Positions 25,060-34,278 of a stretch of 64,000 nt of DNA are shown in pieces. Made by a program: the position numbers and the translations under genes. Source of the stretch: Pseudomonas mohnii (GTDB taxonomy: Bacteria > Pseudomonadota > Gammaproteobacteria > Pseudomonadales > Pseudomonadaceae); NCBI RefSeq assembly GCF_900105115.1, contig NZ_FNRV01000002.1:1-64000 (forward strand), written 5' to 3'. The notes beneath the pieces were generated by a model. That model was not told where the DNA came from. It saw only the letters and a list, made by a program, of their open reading frames with translations, and searched no databases. The stretch's first letter is position 1, and every line of letters starts with the position of its first letter.

Positions 25060-25639
25060 TTTTATCGCAATTGTAGGATTAGCAGTGAATGTGGTGAGCG
25101 CGCTTTTGCTGTCTGGTGGTCATGATCATCACCATGGGCATGACCACGGCCACGATGAATCTCACCATGCGCATGGTCACGACAATAATTTGCGCTCTGC
25201 TTACGTTCACGTCATTGCAGATGCACTGACTTCGGTTCTGGCCATCGCAGCACTGCTTGCTGGTCGATACCTTGGCTGGGTATGGCTCGATCCTGCAATG
25301 GGGATTGTGGGTGCAGTTGTCATTGCGCGCTGGGCTTGGTCGTTGATGCGGGTGACTGCGGGTGTATTGCTCGATCAGACAGATGATCATGTCGCTGAAG
25401 AGATTCGTGAACTGGTTGAGCAACCGGGAGATGCTTCGATCATTGATCTTCATGTCTGGCAGGTGGGGCCGCAAGCCCGCGCTGCGATTGTGAGTGTTCT
25501 GGGCAGCCCAGCAGTGAATGCGGAAAACATACGAGAACGGCTTGCAACGGTTCATGAGATCACTCATTTGACAGTTGAGTACCGCACGAAGTTGGTCGCT
25601 GATTCACCCGATCAGCTCGCCGTGCTTGCTTCGCAATGA
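25060..25639 (+). pseudogene. dmeF: Cation diffusion facilitator DmeF-like, 5'-truncated
   Basis: The frame is open from the transposon end (FIAIVGLAVNVVSALLLSGG) through 193 codons to a normal stop. It includes a His-rich cytoplasmic loop (GHDHHHGHDHGHDESHH), a transmembrane metal site (HVIAD) and the C-terminal cytoplasmic domain (SIIDLHVWQVG). DmeF proteins export Co2+ and Ni2+. The first three membrane segments, including the other half of the metal site, are missing, so transport is very unlikely. The missing part is not found at the left flank of the transposon. Confidence 0.88.
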
Positions 25640-25675
25640 ACCCGTAGCACGTAGAGTTCGACGAGAAATTGAACA

Positions 25676-25858
25676 ATGGCCAAGGACATCGAAAATCCCT
25701 GTATCTCTGTTTGCCAGCTGAACAGCGAACTGTGCGTCAGCTGCGGTCGCACCAAGGAAGACATCAAAAAATGGAAACGAATGAAGCGTCCAGAAAAAAT
25801 GGCCTCTGTACAACGGGCGACCCTGCGCCTGAAAAGCCTGCAAAAAAAGAACTCTTAA
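25676..25858 (+). CDS. DUF1289 domain small protein
   Basis: The 60-residue protein has ENPCISVC near residue 6 and LCVSCGRTKEDIKKWKRM near residue 20, the four-cysteine DUF1289 pattern thought to bind a metal or an iron-sulfur cluster. The ATG lies 37 bp after dmeF, possibly in the same transcript. Function is unknown. Confidence 0.85.
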   Translation: MAKDIENPCISVCQLNSELCVSCGRTKEDIKKWKRMKRPEKMASVQRATLRLKSLQKKNS

Positions 25859-25889
25859 ACCACCGTCATTTACATTTTCAACTTTTTCA

Positions 25890-26069
25890 GCCGAGACAGA
25901 TGTCCTGGTTTGGGAGGGCAAGCTGAGGGGCAACGCCATTTCCAAACCGATCACTATCGCGGTCAGCAATCTGCTGCGCAGTGCGTGTCACGGCGTCATC
26001 ACCAATTACTTGAACTCATCTAAAATTGTTATTGAGGACAGCGGTGCGGGGTTATCCGATGTGGTTTAA
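25890..26069 (+). pseudogene. Sensor histidine kinase ATPase-domain remnant
   Basis: A 60-codon frame to a TAA at 26067 reads ITIAVSNLLRSACHGVIT and KIVIEDSGAGLSD. These are the N box (usually NLLxNAxxH) and G1 box (DxGxG) of histidine kinase ATPase domains. The N-box Asn is changed to Ser (LLRSA). Everything before and after is missing. This is a decayed kinase, possibly the lost partner of a metal regulator. Confidence 0.6.
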
Positions 26070-26191
26070 GTGCGCCTGTACAACTGTTGCTGATCGTCCT
26101 TGGCGAATTGTTTGAGAATAATGTCGACAGAGCAAGTCCCACTGCATGGCCATGAACGGTGACCATGCTGTAACGGGATGGATCGGGGGGG
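26070..26191. other. Short gap, nothing recognised
   Basis: About 120 bp between the kinase remnant and the DUF411 gene, containing a run of six G at 26184-26189. No terminator hairpin is clear. Confidence 0.3.
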
Positions 26192-26659
26192 TTAGTTTTC
26201 GGGGTATTCAGCAATGACCTGATCTGTGCCAGCTTTGTTCCGGCCGATGATCTGGTAAGCCTCATGCACTCCGTCGACTTCCATTCCTGGAGAACCTGCT
26301 GGCATACCAGGGGCGGCGATTCCGAGAAGGTCGTCACGTTTGCTCATCGCAATTATTTGCTCGGCAGGCACGTGACCTTCAACAAACTTTCCGTTGATCA
26401 TCGCAGTGTGGCAAGACGAGAGTCGTGGAGCGACCCCCAGATCTTGTTTGACAGCACTCATGTTGGTCTCTACATGATCTATGACGGTGAAGCCATTGGC
26501 CTCAAGATGCTGAATCCACTTCTTACAGCATCCGCAGTTAGCATCTCGGTGAACATCGATGGCCAACGCCTGTGCTGCTTGAGCGGTTGAACCGATGAAC
26601 AGTGCGGCGAACGTTGCGATACGCAGAAATCGACTTGAGAGTCGGAAGCTACCTGTCAT
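26192..26659 (-). CDS. DUF411 periplasmic metal-binding protein (CopG-like)
   Basis: The 155-residue protein has a signal peptide (FLRIATFAALFIGSTAQAAQ) and the DUF411 hallmark HRDANCGCCKKWIQHLEANG, in which CGCC is a likely Cu/Ag site. The second block SCHTAMINGKFVEGHVPAEQ follows. Such proteins are common in copper and silver resistance operons and are thought to bind metal in the periplasm. ATG 26659 is chosen because AAGGAAATATCC precedes it and a signal peptide follows. It is 129 bp downstream of copB and could be the last gene of its operon. Confidence 0.87.
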   Translation of the reverse strand: MTGSFRLSSRFLRIATFAALFIGSTAQAAQALAIDVHRDANCGCCKKWIQHLEANGFTVIDHVETNMSAVKQDLGVAPRLSSCHTAMINGKFVEGHVPAEQIIAMSKRDDLLGIAAPGMPAGSPGMEVDGVHEAYQIIGRNKAGTDQVIAEYPEN

Positions 26660-26788
26660 GGATATTTCCTTTTCCCTTGGCGGCGGCGAGATGAATGCCG
26701 CTGCAAAGGTTTGGTTGAAGGTATTATATTTGAGTCGGGGAGCCGCCCCCCTGTTATTCAAAAATCGTAGGGCTTTTGCTCAAACCAC

Positions 26789-27820
26789 TCAGAACCACAT
26801 CCGAATACCGGCTACAAATCGAGCCTCGTTGGTCTTTTCCCCTTCATCGCTGGCCAGGTCGGCGGTCTTGCCGTAGGAGCGATTCCAGGTAACCCCGACA
26901 TAAGGGGCAAATTGGCGAACAATCTCGTAACGCAACCGGAACCCTACTTCGGTGTTGGCCAATCCAGATCCTATGCCGCGCTGGGGATCATTTTTTCCAT
27001 ACATGTTTACTTCGACTGTCGGCTGTAAGATCAGGCGATTTGTCAGCAGGATGTCGTAATCGCCTTCAAATCGAGCAGCGGTTTGACCGTTTTCACCGAT
27101 ATAGGCAGTCGCTTCAGCTTCAAAGTTATAGAGGGCCATGCCCTGAATACCGAGCGCTCCCCATGTTTGAGGCGACCCGGGTTTGAAGTCTTGCCGAACG
27201 CCCGTGACGACATCCCACCATGGACCGATGGCGTGCCCCCAGAGTGCTTGGAGTTCGGCGTTTTCCGTCACGCCATTGGTACGTTCACCTTCCGAACGCA
27301 GCCACAGGCGATCAACGTCACCGCCGATCCACCCTTTGGCATCCCAGGCCAACGCACTCCCGTTGTCAGCGTCTTGGTACTCAAACTTATCCAGAAGGAT
27401 GAACGAGTTGATTTTTTTGTCGTGTACACCATGACCTGCCACATCTGGAAAGGCGGCTGCACGGTCAGCGTCGGTAAGTACGGGGACAGGGGTTCGGCTT
27501 GTGGTCGTAGCCCCTCCAGCCATGCTTTCCATACCGTCCATTTGCCCGTCGTCCATGCTCATCTTGCTGTGATCCATGGCCCCCATCTTGTTATGGTCCA
27601 TAGTTCCCATTGAGCCGTGGTCCATCTTGGAGTGATCCATTGCGCCATCTTTTGCTTTGGCTGGTTTGGATTTCTGCGCAGTTGAAGGCTTCGCGTTCGC
27701 ACTTGATGGCATCGCCATCGACGGATCCATCTCCTCAGCAGCTTGGGCCATGAAGAAAAATGCAGGACTGGTAGAGACTGCAAGTGCCATCAACGTTGGG
27801 CGTAAAAATTTACTGGTCAT
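26789..27820 (-). CDS. copB: Outer-membrane copper resistance protein CopB
   Basis: The 343-residue protein has a signal peptide ending in MAQA, a Met/His/Asp-rich N-terminal region (repeats of MDHSKM and MDHNKM, about residues 55-100) and a C-terminal beta-barrel domain (PF05275-type) ending in the aromatic residue of RMWF, as in outer-membrane proteins. The Met/His repeats bind Cu. It starts at ATG 27820, 4 bp after the preceding small gene, in the operon copA-small protein-copB. Confidence 0.95.
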   Translation of the reverse strand: MTSKFLRPTLMALAVSTSPAFFFMAQAAEEMDPSMAMPSSANAKPSTAQKSKPAKAKDGAMDHSKMDHGSMGTMDHNKMGAMDHSKMSMDDGQMDGMESMAGGATTTSRTPVPVLTDADRAAAFPDVAGHGVHDKKINSFILLDKFEYQDADNGSALAWDAKGWIGGDVDRLWLRSEGERTNGVTENAELQALWGHAIGPWWDVVTGVRQDFKPGSPQTWGALGIQGMALYNFEAEATAYIGENGQTAARFEGDYDILLTNRLILQPTVEVNMYGKNDPQRGIGSGLANTEVGFRLRYEIVRQFAPYVGVTWNRSYGKTADLASDEGEKTNEARFVAGIRMWF

Positions 27821-27824
27821 GATC

Positions 27825-28073
27825 TCAATCTGCCTTTTTGGTTTTTTGGTCATGATCCATCGACTCATGGCTCATCTTGCTATTGTCCATTGCCCCGTGA
27901 TCTAGCTTCGAATCGTTCGCCGTCATTGCTGGCTTGTCCGTTGCTGTAGCAGGAACATTGGTTGAATGATCGCTGCCATTTTCTTGTGCCAGCACCATGG
28001 GCGGGAGTCCACCCAGCAGGCCAACGGCAAAGAGGCAACCCACCAGGGAATTACGATTAAGGTATGTGCTCAC
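27825..28073 (-). CDS. Small periplasmic Met/His-rich protein between copA and copB
   Basis: The 82-residue protein has a signal peptide ([21 protein letters not shown]) and a Met/His/Asp-rich tail ([20 protein letters not shown]) that echoes the repeats in CopA and CopB. The start is GTG 28073, preceded by AAAGGAG that lies within the copA end. It probably buffers periplasmic copper. No established family name was recognised. Confidence 0.8.
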   Translation of the reverse strand: MSTYLNRNSLVGCLFAVGLLGGLPPMVLAQENGSDHSTNVPATATDKPAMTANDSKLDHGAMDNSKMSHESMDHDQKTKKAD

Positions 28074-28085
28074 AGATCGTCTCCT

Positions 28086-30038
28086 TTACTCATCAACCCG
28101 TACTTCACGGAACATGCCCATTTCCATATGGAAAAGCAGGTGGCAGTGATAGGCCCAACGGCCTAAGGCATCAGCGGTAACTCGATAGCTGCGTTTGGTA
28201 CCTGGCGGCATATCGATCGTGTGCTTGCGCACCATGAACTTGCCGTTCTCATCCTCGAGGTCACTCCACATGCCGTGAAGGTGGATGGGGTGGGTCATCA
28301 TGGTGTCGTTCACCAAGGTGATGCGCAGACGCTCACCGTACTTCAGGCGAAGCGGCTCGGCGTCAGAGAATTTTATGCCGTTAAACGACCACGAAAACTT
28401 CTCCATGTGACCGGTCAAATGAAGCTCGATGGTACGATTTGGCTCGCGGCCGTCAGGGTCTTGGAAAGTGCTTTTCAAGTCGGAGTAAGTGAGCACTCGA
28501 CGACCATTATTCCGCAAGCCTATTCCAGGATCGTTTAGTTTTGGCGTTGGATTCATGGCTTGCATGTCAACCAGGGGGTTGTTGGTTTCGGAGGCAGGGT
28601 GTGTCTGCATTTCTCCACCCATACCGCCCATGCCAGCCATCCCTGACATATCACCACTACCCATTCCAGCCATCTTGCTGTGGTCCATCCCGGCCATGCT
28701 GGACATGTCGCCTTTGTCCATGCCCGCCATCTTGCTGTGATCCATACCCGCCATGTTAGTCATGTCACCGCTGTCCATGCCGGTCATCCCGGTCATGTCG
28801 CTTTGGTCCATACCGGTCATCTTGCTGTGGTCCATGCCAGCCATGCCCGACATTTCACCTGACTTCTTCTCGGCGCCGCCCATACCGGCCATGCTGCCAT
28901 GGTCCATACCAGCCATACCGCCCATCCCCATGTCATCCATAGTGACGATTGGACGTGGATCTATAGCAGGTACCTGAGCAACTAGCCCTTCACGAAGTGC
29001 GAGGGTTCCGCGTGCATAACCCGTCCGATCCATAGACTGGGCGAAGATGGTGTAAGCCTCTTCACTGGCAGGCTCTACGATCACGTCATACGTTTCAGCT
29101 ACGGCGATGCGGAATTCGTCAACGCTCACTGGGTTCACGTGTTGGCCGTCGGCGGCCACAACGGTCATTTTCAAACCAGGAATGCGGACGTCGAAATAGC
29201 TCATCGCCGAGCCGTTGATAAAGCGTAGGCGTAGCTTCTCACCCGGCTTGAAAATACCGGTCCAGTTACCGTTGGGCGCCTGGCCATTCATGAGATAGGT
29301 GTAAGTATCTGCGCTGACGTCTCCAAGGTCGGTTGGGCTCATGTTCATTTCAGCCCACATCTTCCTGTCAGCTACTGTTGCTGACCAACCTTGCTTACTG
29401 ACATCGTCGATGAAATCACCAACAGTGCGTTTATGGTGGTTGTAGTAGCCCGACTGTTTCTTAAGCTTGGCCATGACACGACTAGGATCTTCATCGGTCC
29501 AGTCAGTCAACATCACCACATAGTCGCGGTTGTATTGAAAAGGTTCAGGCTCTTTCGAGTCGATAACGATTGGTCCGTAAACCCCTGCCTGCTCCTGTAA
29601 GCCCGAGTGGCTGTGGTACCAGTACGTACCATTCTGATGAACCTTGAACTTGTACTCGTACATGCCGTCGGGTGCAATGCCATGGAAACTCAAGCCAGGT
29701 ACACCGTCCATATTGGCCGGCAGGATGATCCCGTGCCAATGGATTGAGGTGTCTTGGTCCAGGCGGTTTTTTACACGCAGAGTGACCGTCTCTCCTTCGC
29801 GCCAACGCAGCAAAGGTCCTGGCAATGATCCATTGATAGTCATGGCTGTTCGCGGCGAGCCGGTTATGTTTACCGGGGTTTCACCAATAAACAGATCAAA
29901 TTCATTGCCGGTGAGTACGCTCGGCAGACCAGGACTTGTCACCGCCCATACAGGAGTGCGCCAAAGGCCAAAGCCGCCGAGAATGCCACCAGCGGCCAAG
30001 CCTTTTACGAATGTCCGTCTAGAGGTTTTGGAATGCAT
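28086..30038 (-). CDS. copA: Multicopper oxidase CopA (periplasmic copper resistance)
   Basis: The 650-residue protein has a twin-arginine signal (TSRRTFVKGLAAGGILGG). The cupredoxin domains hold HWHGIILP and YWYHSHSGLQ near the N-terminus and HPIHLHGMWSD and WAYHCHLLFHMEMGMF near the C-terminus, together giving the type 1, 2 and 3 copper ligands. A Met-rich insert (about 390-490) has many MDHSKM/MAGM units that bind extra copper. ATG 30038 has GGAA upstream; a TTG at 30053 is a weaker choice. A cop box lies 145 bp upstream. It oxidises Cu(I) and stores copper in the periplasm. Confidence 0.97.
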   Translation of the reverse strand: MHSKTSRRTFVKGLAAGGILGGFGLWRTPVWAVTSPGLPSVLTGNEFDLFIGETPVNITGSPRTAMTINGSLPGPLLRWREGETVTLRVKNRLDQDTSIHWHGIILPANMDGVPGLSFHGIAPDGMYEYKFKVHQNGTYWYHSHSGLQEQAGVYGPIVIDSKEPEPFQYNRDYVVMLTDWTDEDPSRVMAKLKKQSGYYNHHKRTVGDFIDDVSKQGWSATVADRKMWAEMNMSPTDLGDVSADTYTYLMNGQAPNGNWTGIFKPGEKLRLRFINGSAMSYFDVRIPGLKMTVVAADGQHVNPVSVDEFRIAVAETYDVIVEPASEEAYTIFAQSMDRTGYARGTLALREGLVAQVPAIDPRPIVTMDDMGMGGMAGMDHGSMAGMGGAEKKSGEMSGMAGMDHSKMTGMDQSDMTGMTGMDSGDMTNMAGMDHSKMAGMDKGDMSSMAGMDHSKMAGMGSGDMSGMAGMGGMGGEMQTHPASETNNPLVDMQAMNPTPKLNDPGIGLRNNGRRVLTYSDLKSTFQDPDGREPNRTIELHLTGHMEKFSWSFNGIKFSDAEPLRLKYGERLRITLVNDTMMTHPIHLHGMWSDLEDENGKFMVRKHTIDMPPGTKRSYRVTADALGRWAYHCHLLFHMEMGMFREVRVDE

Positions 30039-30182
30039 GCCGTTTATTTCCAATCAGTCAAAAGGGAAGCCGTGCGAAACAACCGATCATGAGTTGCCCG
30101 GATCAGCTTTGCCCACCGTCACAAAAGACAAACTCTTACGGCAAGCGAGTTCAGAAATTGCCACATTTAAACCACCGCAGTG

Positions 30183-30198
30183 ATTACATTTCTGTCAG
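30183..30198 (-). promoter_or_regulatory. Cop box (CopR operator) upstream of copA
   Basis: ATTACATTTCTGTCAG on the + strand, i.e. CTGACAGAAATGTAAT in the direction of copA. It is the best match to the consensus formed by five such sites in this window. Confidence 0.82.
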
Positions 30199-30216
30199 CT
30201 TGGAGGGCCCAGCTAT

Positions 30217-30423
30217 TTAGCAATTCTTGTGGTCCATCGCCTTGGCTTTGCTTTCAGCGACAGGAGGTTGGGCATTTTGCGTTTGAGCCACTCGGTACGA
30301 TTCCATCGAATTATTCCTGGCCACTTCCATGCGTGCGAAAGTCCGGTCACCACCGCCTTCAGCCATAGCCAAAGAAGAAACGGTCAGAGCAGCGATGACG
30401 AACAAGGTTTTGATAGGATTCAT
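30217..30423 (-). CDS. PtrA-like small periplasmic protein
   Basis: The 68-residue protein has a signal peptide (LFVIAALTVSSLAMAEGGGD) and the motif EGGGDRTFARMEVARNNSME of the PtrA N-terminal family, which is copper-induced in Pseudomonas under CopR. It ends MDHKNC, a possible metal site. A cop box is 123 bp upstream. Its biochemical role is unknown; the name comes from a proposed effect on type III secretion in P. aeruginosa that need not apply here. Confidence 0.8.
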   Translation of the reverse strand: MNPIKTLFVIAALTVSSLAMAEGGGDRTFARMEVARNNSMESYRVAQTQNAQPPVAESKAKAMDHKNC

Positions 30424-30545
30424 TTGGGGTTCCTCGGATGAGTATTGATGCCCCCTGAATCCACATCAATCGTTGACTCTAAGAGGTGAGCTTGAGGCTC
30501 AATAGGACTATAAGACTCATCCCCTGACAGGAAGCTTAGGCCAAT

Positions 30546-30561
30546 ATTACAGTTGTGTCAG
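30546..30561 (-). promoter_or_regulatory. Cop box upstream of the PtrA-like gene
   Basis: ATTACAGTTGTGTCAG, two mismatches to the window consensus, 123 bp before the start codon and in the same orientation as the copA site. Confidence 0.75.
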
Positions 30562-30822
30562 GTTGCGATATTTCTCTTGAGATACAGAGTGAATAGTCCG
30601 TAAGGTCTAAGCCATCCAGCGTCACATAACCGCCATTTACTCTTTAAAACTTACCTGTGCGGTTGTGTAATCTTCCGGTCACTTTCGCGGAGGTTTGACG
30701 TTTTTTCGTTCGCACTTGAATTGTATCTCGACTCGGATGCACTACGTTAAGCACTTGAGTGTTCGATATAGGTGGGAATGCTAAATGGCAGCGTAACTTA
30801 GCGTAACTAAAGGTGGCCACCG
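30562..30822. other. Intergenic region before flgB
   Basis: AT-rich sequence without a clear gene. A direct repeat GCGTAACT at about 30789 and 30799 lies just before the flgB ribosome site. No terminator or flagellar sigma-28/sigma-54 promoter was identified with confidence. Confidence 0.3.
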
Positions 30823-31236
30823 GTGAGTATTAATTTTGAAAAAGCGCTTGGCTCCGCAGAAAGAGCATTACTTTTTCGCAGCCAACGAGCTGAGGTGCTT
30901 AGCAATAATATCGCTAATGTCGACACTCCTAACTTTAAGGCCAGAGATTTGGACTTTTCCGCTGTCCTGGCTAGCCAGACAAAAGGAGGTTTTGCTACTC
31001 CGTTCTCTTTGAAAACAACAAACCCAAAACATATTGCCGTAAACGAATTAGCAAGTGATATTCACAGCGGCGCTTTGCTTTACAGCACGCCGAACCAACC
31101 TTCCATTGATCAAAATACTGTGGATCAACAGGTCGAGGTGGCAAAATATACGGAAAATTCGATTCATTTCGAAACTGCTTTTACTCGATTGAATGGAGCA
31201 TTTAAGGGGCTACTTAAAGCTCTACGAGGTGACTAA
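30823..31236 (+). CDS. flgB: Flagellar basal-body rod protein FlgB, orphan copy
   Basis: The 137-residue protein is full length for FlgB and carries the rod-protein signature LSNNIANVDTPNFKARDLDF near residue 27 and a helical C-terminus (HFETAFTRLNGAFKGLLKAL). The start is GTG 30823 after AAAGGTGG. FlgB normally starts the flgBCDEF operon. Here it stands alone between copper genes with no flgC, and its base composition is visibly more AT-rich than the polysaccharide genes. It is an acquired or displaced copy whose role is unclear. Confidence 0.9.
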   Translation: MSINFEKALGSAERALLFRSQRAEVLSNNIANVDTPNFKARDLDFSAVLASQTKGGFATPFSLKTTNPKHIAVNELASDIHSGALLYSTPNQPSIDQNTVDQQVEVAKYTENSIHFETAFTRLNGAFKGLLKALRGD

Positions 31237-31266
31237 TAAACCTCACCCAGCGAGGGAATCAGCGCC

Positions 31267-31467
31267 TCAGGCGCTGATTTGGGAAGGGAAACCGAGTGCT
31301 TCCACAGTTTTACGGACCTGCTCTGGGGGTTCGCTGCTTTCAACGGTTACCTTACCTGCCGCGCGATCCACGGAAACCGTAGCCTTGCTGTCCAGTGACT
31401 GAATTGCTTTGGTGATTTTGCTGACGCAGCTACCGCAACCAATGCCTGATACGTTTAAGACGAACAT
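31267..31467 (-). CDS. copZ: Copper chaperone CopZ (heavy-metal-associated domain)
   Basis: The 66-residue ferredoxin-like HMA domain has the Cu(I) site GIGCGSCVSKI (C11 and C14). It binds cytoplasmic Cu(I) and passes it to a P1B-type ATPase. It has its own MerR-type promoter 45 bp upstream (31512-31542), so it is read separately from the ATPase gene lying upstream. Confidence 0.95.
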   Translation of the reverse strand: MFVLNVSGIGCGSCVSKITKAIQSLDSKATVSVDRAAGKVTVESSEPPEQVRKTVEALGFPSQISA

Positions 31468-31511
31468 GGTTATTCCTCTTGTGCTGAGCGGTCTCTTTTC
31501 ACCGCAACACC

Positions 31512-31542
31512 AGCATCAACGTTGACACAATGGCAAGGTCAA
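31512..31542 (-). promoter_or_regulatory. CueR/MerR-type promoter of copZ
   Basis: Read leftward: -35 TTGACC, a 19-bp spacer holding the imperfect dyad ACCTTG/CAACGT, and -10 GATGCT. The long spacer with a dyad in it is the mark of promoters turned on by MerR-family sensors such as CueR. No cueR gene is in the window, so the regulator would be encoded elsewhere. Confidence 0.75.
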
Positions 31543-31579
31543 GGGTTATGTATTAACGGGCTGCGAGCATCGGTTACGC

Positions 31580-33937
31580 TCAATCTATTCGGGTATTCCT
31601 CAGTCTCAAAGCATTGAAAACTACAGATGCAGAACTGACGCTCATGGCTAACGCAGCGATCATTGGCGACAGAAGGTGCCCCGTCAGTGGGTAGAGCAGG
31701 CCTGCGGCGAGGGGGATACCCATTGAGTTGTAAAGGAAGGCGAACCCCAAGTTTTGCCGCATGTTTTTCACCGTTGCAACCGAAAGTGCCCGTGCTCGTA
31801 AAATCCCCATCAGGTCGCCTTTTACCAGCGTGAGCTGCGCGCTATTCATCGCGACGTCAGTCCCTGTACCCATGGCAATGCCCACGTCTGCTCGCGCCAA
31901 GGCCGGTGCGTCGTTGATACCGTCGCCGGCCATGGCAACCTTTCGACCGGATTGCTGGAGGTCCGCCACCAGGCGCTCCTTGTCCTGAGGTTTCACTTCA
32001 CCATGAACCTCTTCAATACCCATCTCCCTGGCGACAGCACGTGCGGTGGTGAGCCCGTCTCCGGTGGCCATGATGATTTTTACGTTATCAGCCTTAAGCT
32101 TGGTGACTGCTTCTTTAGAGGTCGGTTTTATCGGGTCTGAGACCGCCAGTAATCCTGCCAAGACCCCGTCAACTGCTAGATAGATGATGCTGATGCCTTC
32201 AAGGCGCAACAACTCTGCACGGTCTTGTAAGACCTTAGTGCTCACGCCGGCAGCTTCCATCAGTGCAGTGTTGCCCAGCTGTACTTTCTTACCATCAACG
32301 AGGCCACTGACTCCAATCCCTGACCCGGACTCAAACGATTCAGGCTTGGTGAGCGCAACATTTTCAGTTCGGGCGTGATCGACGATGGCATGAGCCAAAG
32401 GGTGTTCGCTGCCTTGATCAAGGCTAGCGGCCAGTTGAAGAACATCGTGTGGGTTGAAATCTGGTGTGGCCTCCACACTGTGAAATACCGGCCGTCCCTC
32501 TGTCAGGGTCCCAGTTTTATCGACAATCAGTGTGTCGATCTTGCAAAGGTTTTCGATGGCTCTGGCATCCCTGAACAGCACACCCATACTGGCGGCTTTA
32601 CCCGTCGAAACCATGATCGACATGGGCGTTGCGAGACCCAGTGCACAGGGGCAAGCGATGATAAGTACGGCGACAGCGTTGATCAGGCCGAAGACCCAGC
32701 TGGGTTCTGGGCCGAATAGCCCCCAGCCTAAGAGTGTCAGCAACGCAATCGCGATAACCCCCATCACAAAGTAGCCGGCAATCGAGTCGGCCATTCGTTG
32801 CATTGGCGCTTTGGAGCGTTGGGCTAGAGCGACCATTTGTACTATCTGCGACAGCATGGTGTCGGCGCCGACCTTTTGCGCCTCCATCACCAAGCTCCCA
32901 TGAGTATTAAGCGTGGCGCCGATCAAACTATCCCCTGCTCTTTTCATTACCGGCACAGGTTCACCAGTGAGCATGGATTCATCCACCGCACTTTCTCCCT
33001 CGAGTACGGAGCCATCAACTGGCACCTTTTCACCAGGTCTGACCCGCAAATGGTCTCCCAAGTGAACATGGGTAAGAGGAATGTCTTCCTCCTGACCATC
33101 GGCGTTGATCTTGCGTGCAGTCTTGGGAGACAGGCCTAGAAGGGACTTAATGGCGGCGGAGGTTTGTGAACGTGCTTTGAGCTCAAGAATCTGCCCAAGC
33201 AAGGTGAGCGAGATGATGACCGCAGCGGCTTCGAAGTAGACGCCGATGCGTCCATCTTGCATGAAGGTGGTGGGAAAACTTTGGGGAAATAGGGTTGCCG
33301 CGACGCTGTAAAGATAGGCTGCGGCAGTCCCCAGCCCAATCAGAGTCCACATGTTTGGACTGCGATTTCTAACAGATGCTATGGCCCTTACAAAAAAGGG
33401 CCAACCTGCCCATAAGGTGACCGGCGTCGCCAGAGCGAACTCGATCCAGTTTTGAACCGAGCCGTGGAAGAATTGTAATGAATGACCCGCCATGGCTAGA
33501 AGGGTCACTATCACGGTTAAAGGCAGCGACCACCAAAAGCGGCGAGCGAAATCCCGGAGCTCGGTTTTGTCATCGTCATCTAGCGCGGGCATGACCGGTT
33601 CTAATGTCATGCCACATTTAGGGCAATTGCCGGGCCCTGGCTGTCTTATTTCCGGGTGCATAGGACAGGTAAATTCAGTGGCTACTTGTAGCACAGGCTC
33701 TGTAGCGGAGATGCTGGGTTCAGTGCTGGGATGATTACCACTGTAGTGGTCTGGATCTGCCCGAAATTTCTCTTGGCATTTCTGGCTGCAAAATTGATAC
33801 ATCTGTCCCTGATAAGACTCGCCAAATTTACTTGGAGGCGTAACCGCCATACCGCACACCGGGTCACGTAGATCACCGTCAGGGGGCGAGGCAGCGTGGG
33901 CGGGACCGTGATCGTGATGGCTCGGTGTAGTGGGCAT
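31580..33937 (-). CDS. Cu+/Ag+-exporting P1B-type ATPase with YHS and zinc-ribbon-like N-terminus
   Basis: The 785-residue protein has, in order, a His-rich start (HHDHGP), a YHS domain ([18 protein letters not shown]), a heavy-metal binding domain ([20 protein letters not shown], about 100-130) and a P-type core: [11 protein letters not shown] (metal site), DKTGTLTEG (phosphorylated Asp), [10 protein letters not shown] and [10 protein letters not shown]. No HMA domain is present. This layout matches SilP/CopF-type copper/silver pumps. ATG 33937 overlaps the region just after the DUF2933 stop, so the two are co-translated. An earlier upstream start would add unrelated sequence. Confidence 0.93.
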   Translation of the reverse strand: MPTTPSHHDHGPAHAASPPDGDLRDPVCGMAVTPPSKFGESYQGQMYQFCSQKCQEKFRADPDHYSGNHPSTEPSISATEPVLQVATEFTCPMHPEIRQPGPGNCPKCGMTLEPVMPALDDDDKTELRDFARRFWWSLPLTVIVTLLAMAGHSLQFFHGSVQNWIEFALATPVTLWAGWPFFVRAIASVRNRSPNMWTLIGLGTAAAYLYSVAATLFPQSFPTTFMQDGRIGVYFEAAAVIISLTLLGQILELKARSQTSAAIKSLLGLSPKTARKINADGQEEDIPLTHVHLGDHLRVRPGEKVPVDGSVLEGESAVDESMLTGEPVPVMKRAGDSLIGATLNTHGSLVMEAQKVGADTMLSQIVQMVALAQRSKAPMQRMADSIAGYFVMGVIAIALLTLLGWGLFGPEPSWVFGLINAVAVLIIACPCALGLATPMSIMVSTGKAASMGVLFRDARAIENLCKIDTLIVDKTGTLTEGRPVFHSVEATPDFNPHDVLQLAASLDQGSEHPLAHAIVDHARTENVALTKPESFESGSGIGVSGLVDGKKVQLGNTALMEAAGVSTKVLQDRAELLRLEGISIIYLAVDGVLAGLLAVSDPIKPTSKEAVTKLKADNVKIIMATGDGLTTARAVAREMGIEEVHGEVKPQDKERLVADLQQSGRKVAMAGDGINDAPALARADVGIAMGTGTDVAMNSAQLTLVKGDLMGILRARALSVATVKNMRQNLGFAFLYNSMGIPLAAGLLYPLTGHLLSPMIAALAMSVSSASVVFNALRLRNTRID

Positions 33938-33939
33938 AG

Positions 33940-34185
33940 CTATTTTTCGTCCTTGTTGGTTGCTGCCTGATCGCCATGACCATGTCCGCCATGTCCATGC
34001 CCAAAAAAATGCATCAATGGACAGATCAACAGAATGAGATAGGGCAAATACGGATAAACGTGGCTGAAATGTTCCCGCACCACGTAGAAGGCACCGATCG
34101 CGATGAGCATGATCAGTACAACGCCTGTTTTGCGCCTCCAAAATGGAGGGGTGGTGCTTCCAAACGGATGCTGATGGTTATTCAT
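33940..34185 (-). CDS. DUF2933 small membrane protein
   Basis: The 81-residue protein has two hydrophobic segments ([15 protein letters not shown] and [15 protein letters not shown]) followed by a His/Gly-rich tail ([11 protein letters not shown]). DUF2933 proteins are frequent in copper and silver loci and may help load or sense metal at the membrane. It sits 2 bp before the ATPase start. Confidence 0.85.
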   Translation of the reverse strand: MNNHQHPFGSTTPPFWRRKTGVVLIMLIAIGAFYVVREHFSHVYPYLPYLILLICPLMHFFGHGHGGHGHGDQAATNKDEK

Positions 34186-34278
34186 GATCTAGACCCCAGT
34201 GTGAGCGAGTTGCTCTGATCTCTGCCTCAGAGCGTAGTCAACTCTCGCGTCGACGCGGTTTTAGCTGTCAGCTCAGGC

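Noticed and set aside
21202..25064. Simple Tn3-family insertion with 5-bp target duplication
   Set aside because: The flanking 5-mers are ACATA and TTTTA, and the right end carries an inverted tnpA tail, so the region is not a single clean insertion.
28489..28977. Met/Pro/Ile-rich and His-rich + strand frames opposite the copA repeat region
   Set aside because: They are the antisense reading of the MDHSKM repeats in CopA.
30775..30822. Sigma-54 flagellar promoter before the orphan flgB
   Set aside because: A TGGCAG is present but the spacing and second half do not fit the GG-N10-GC rule.
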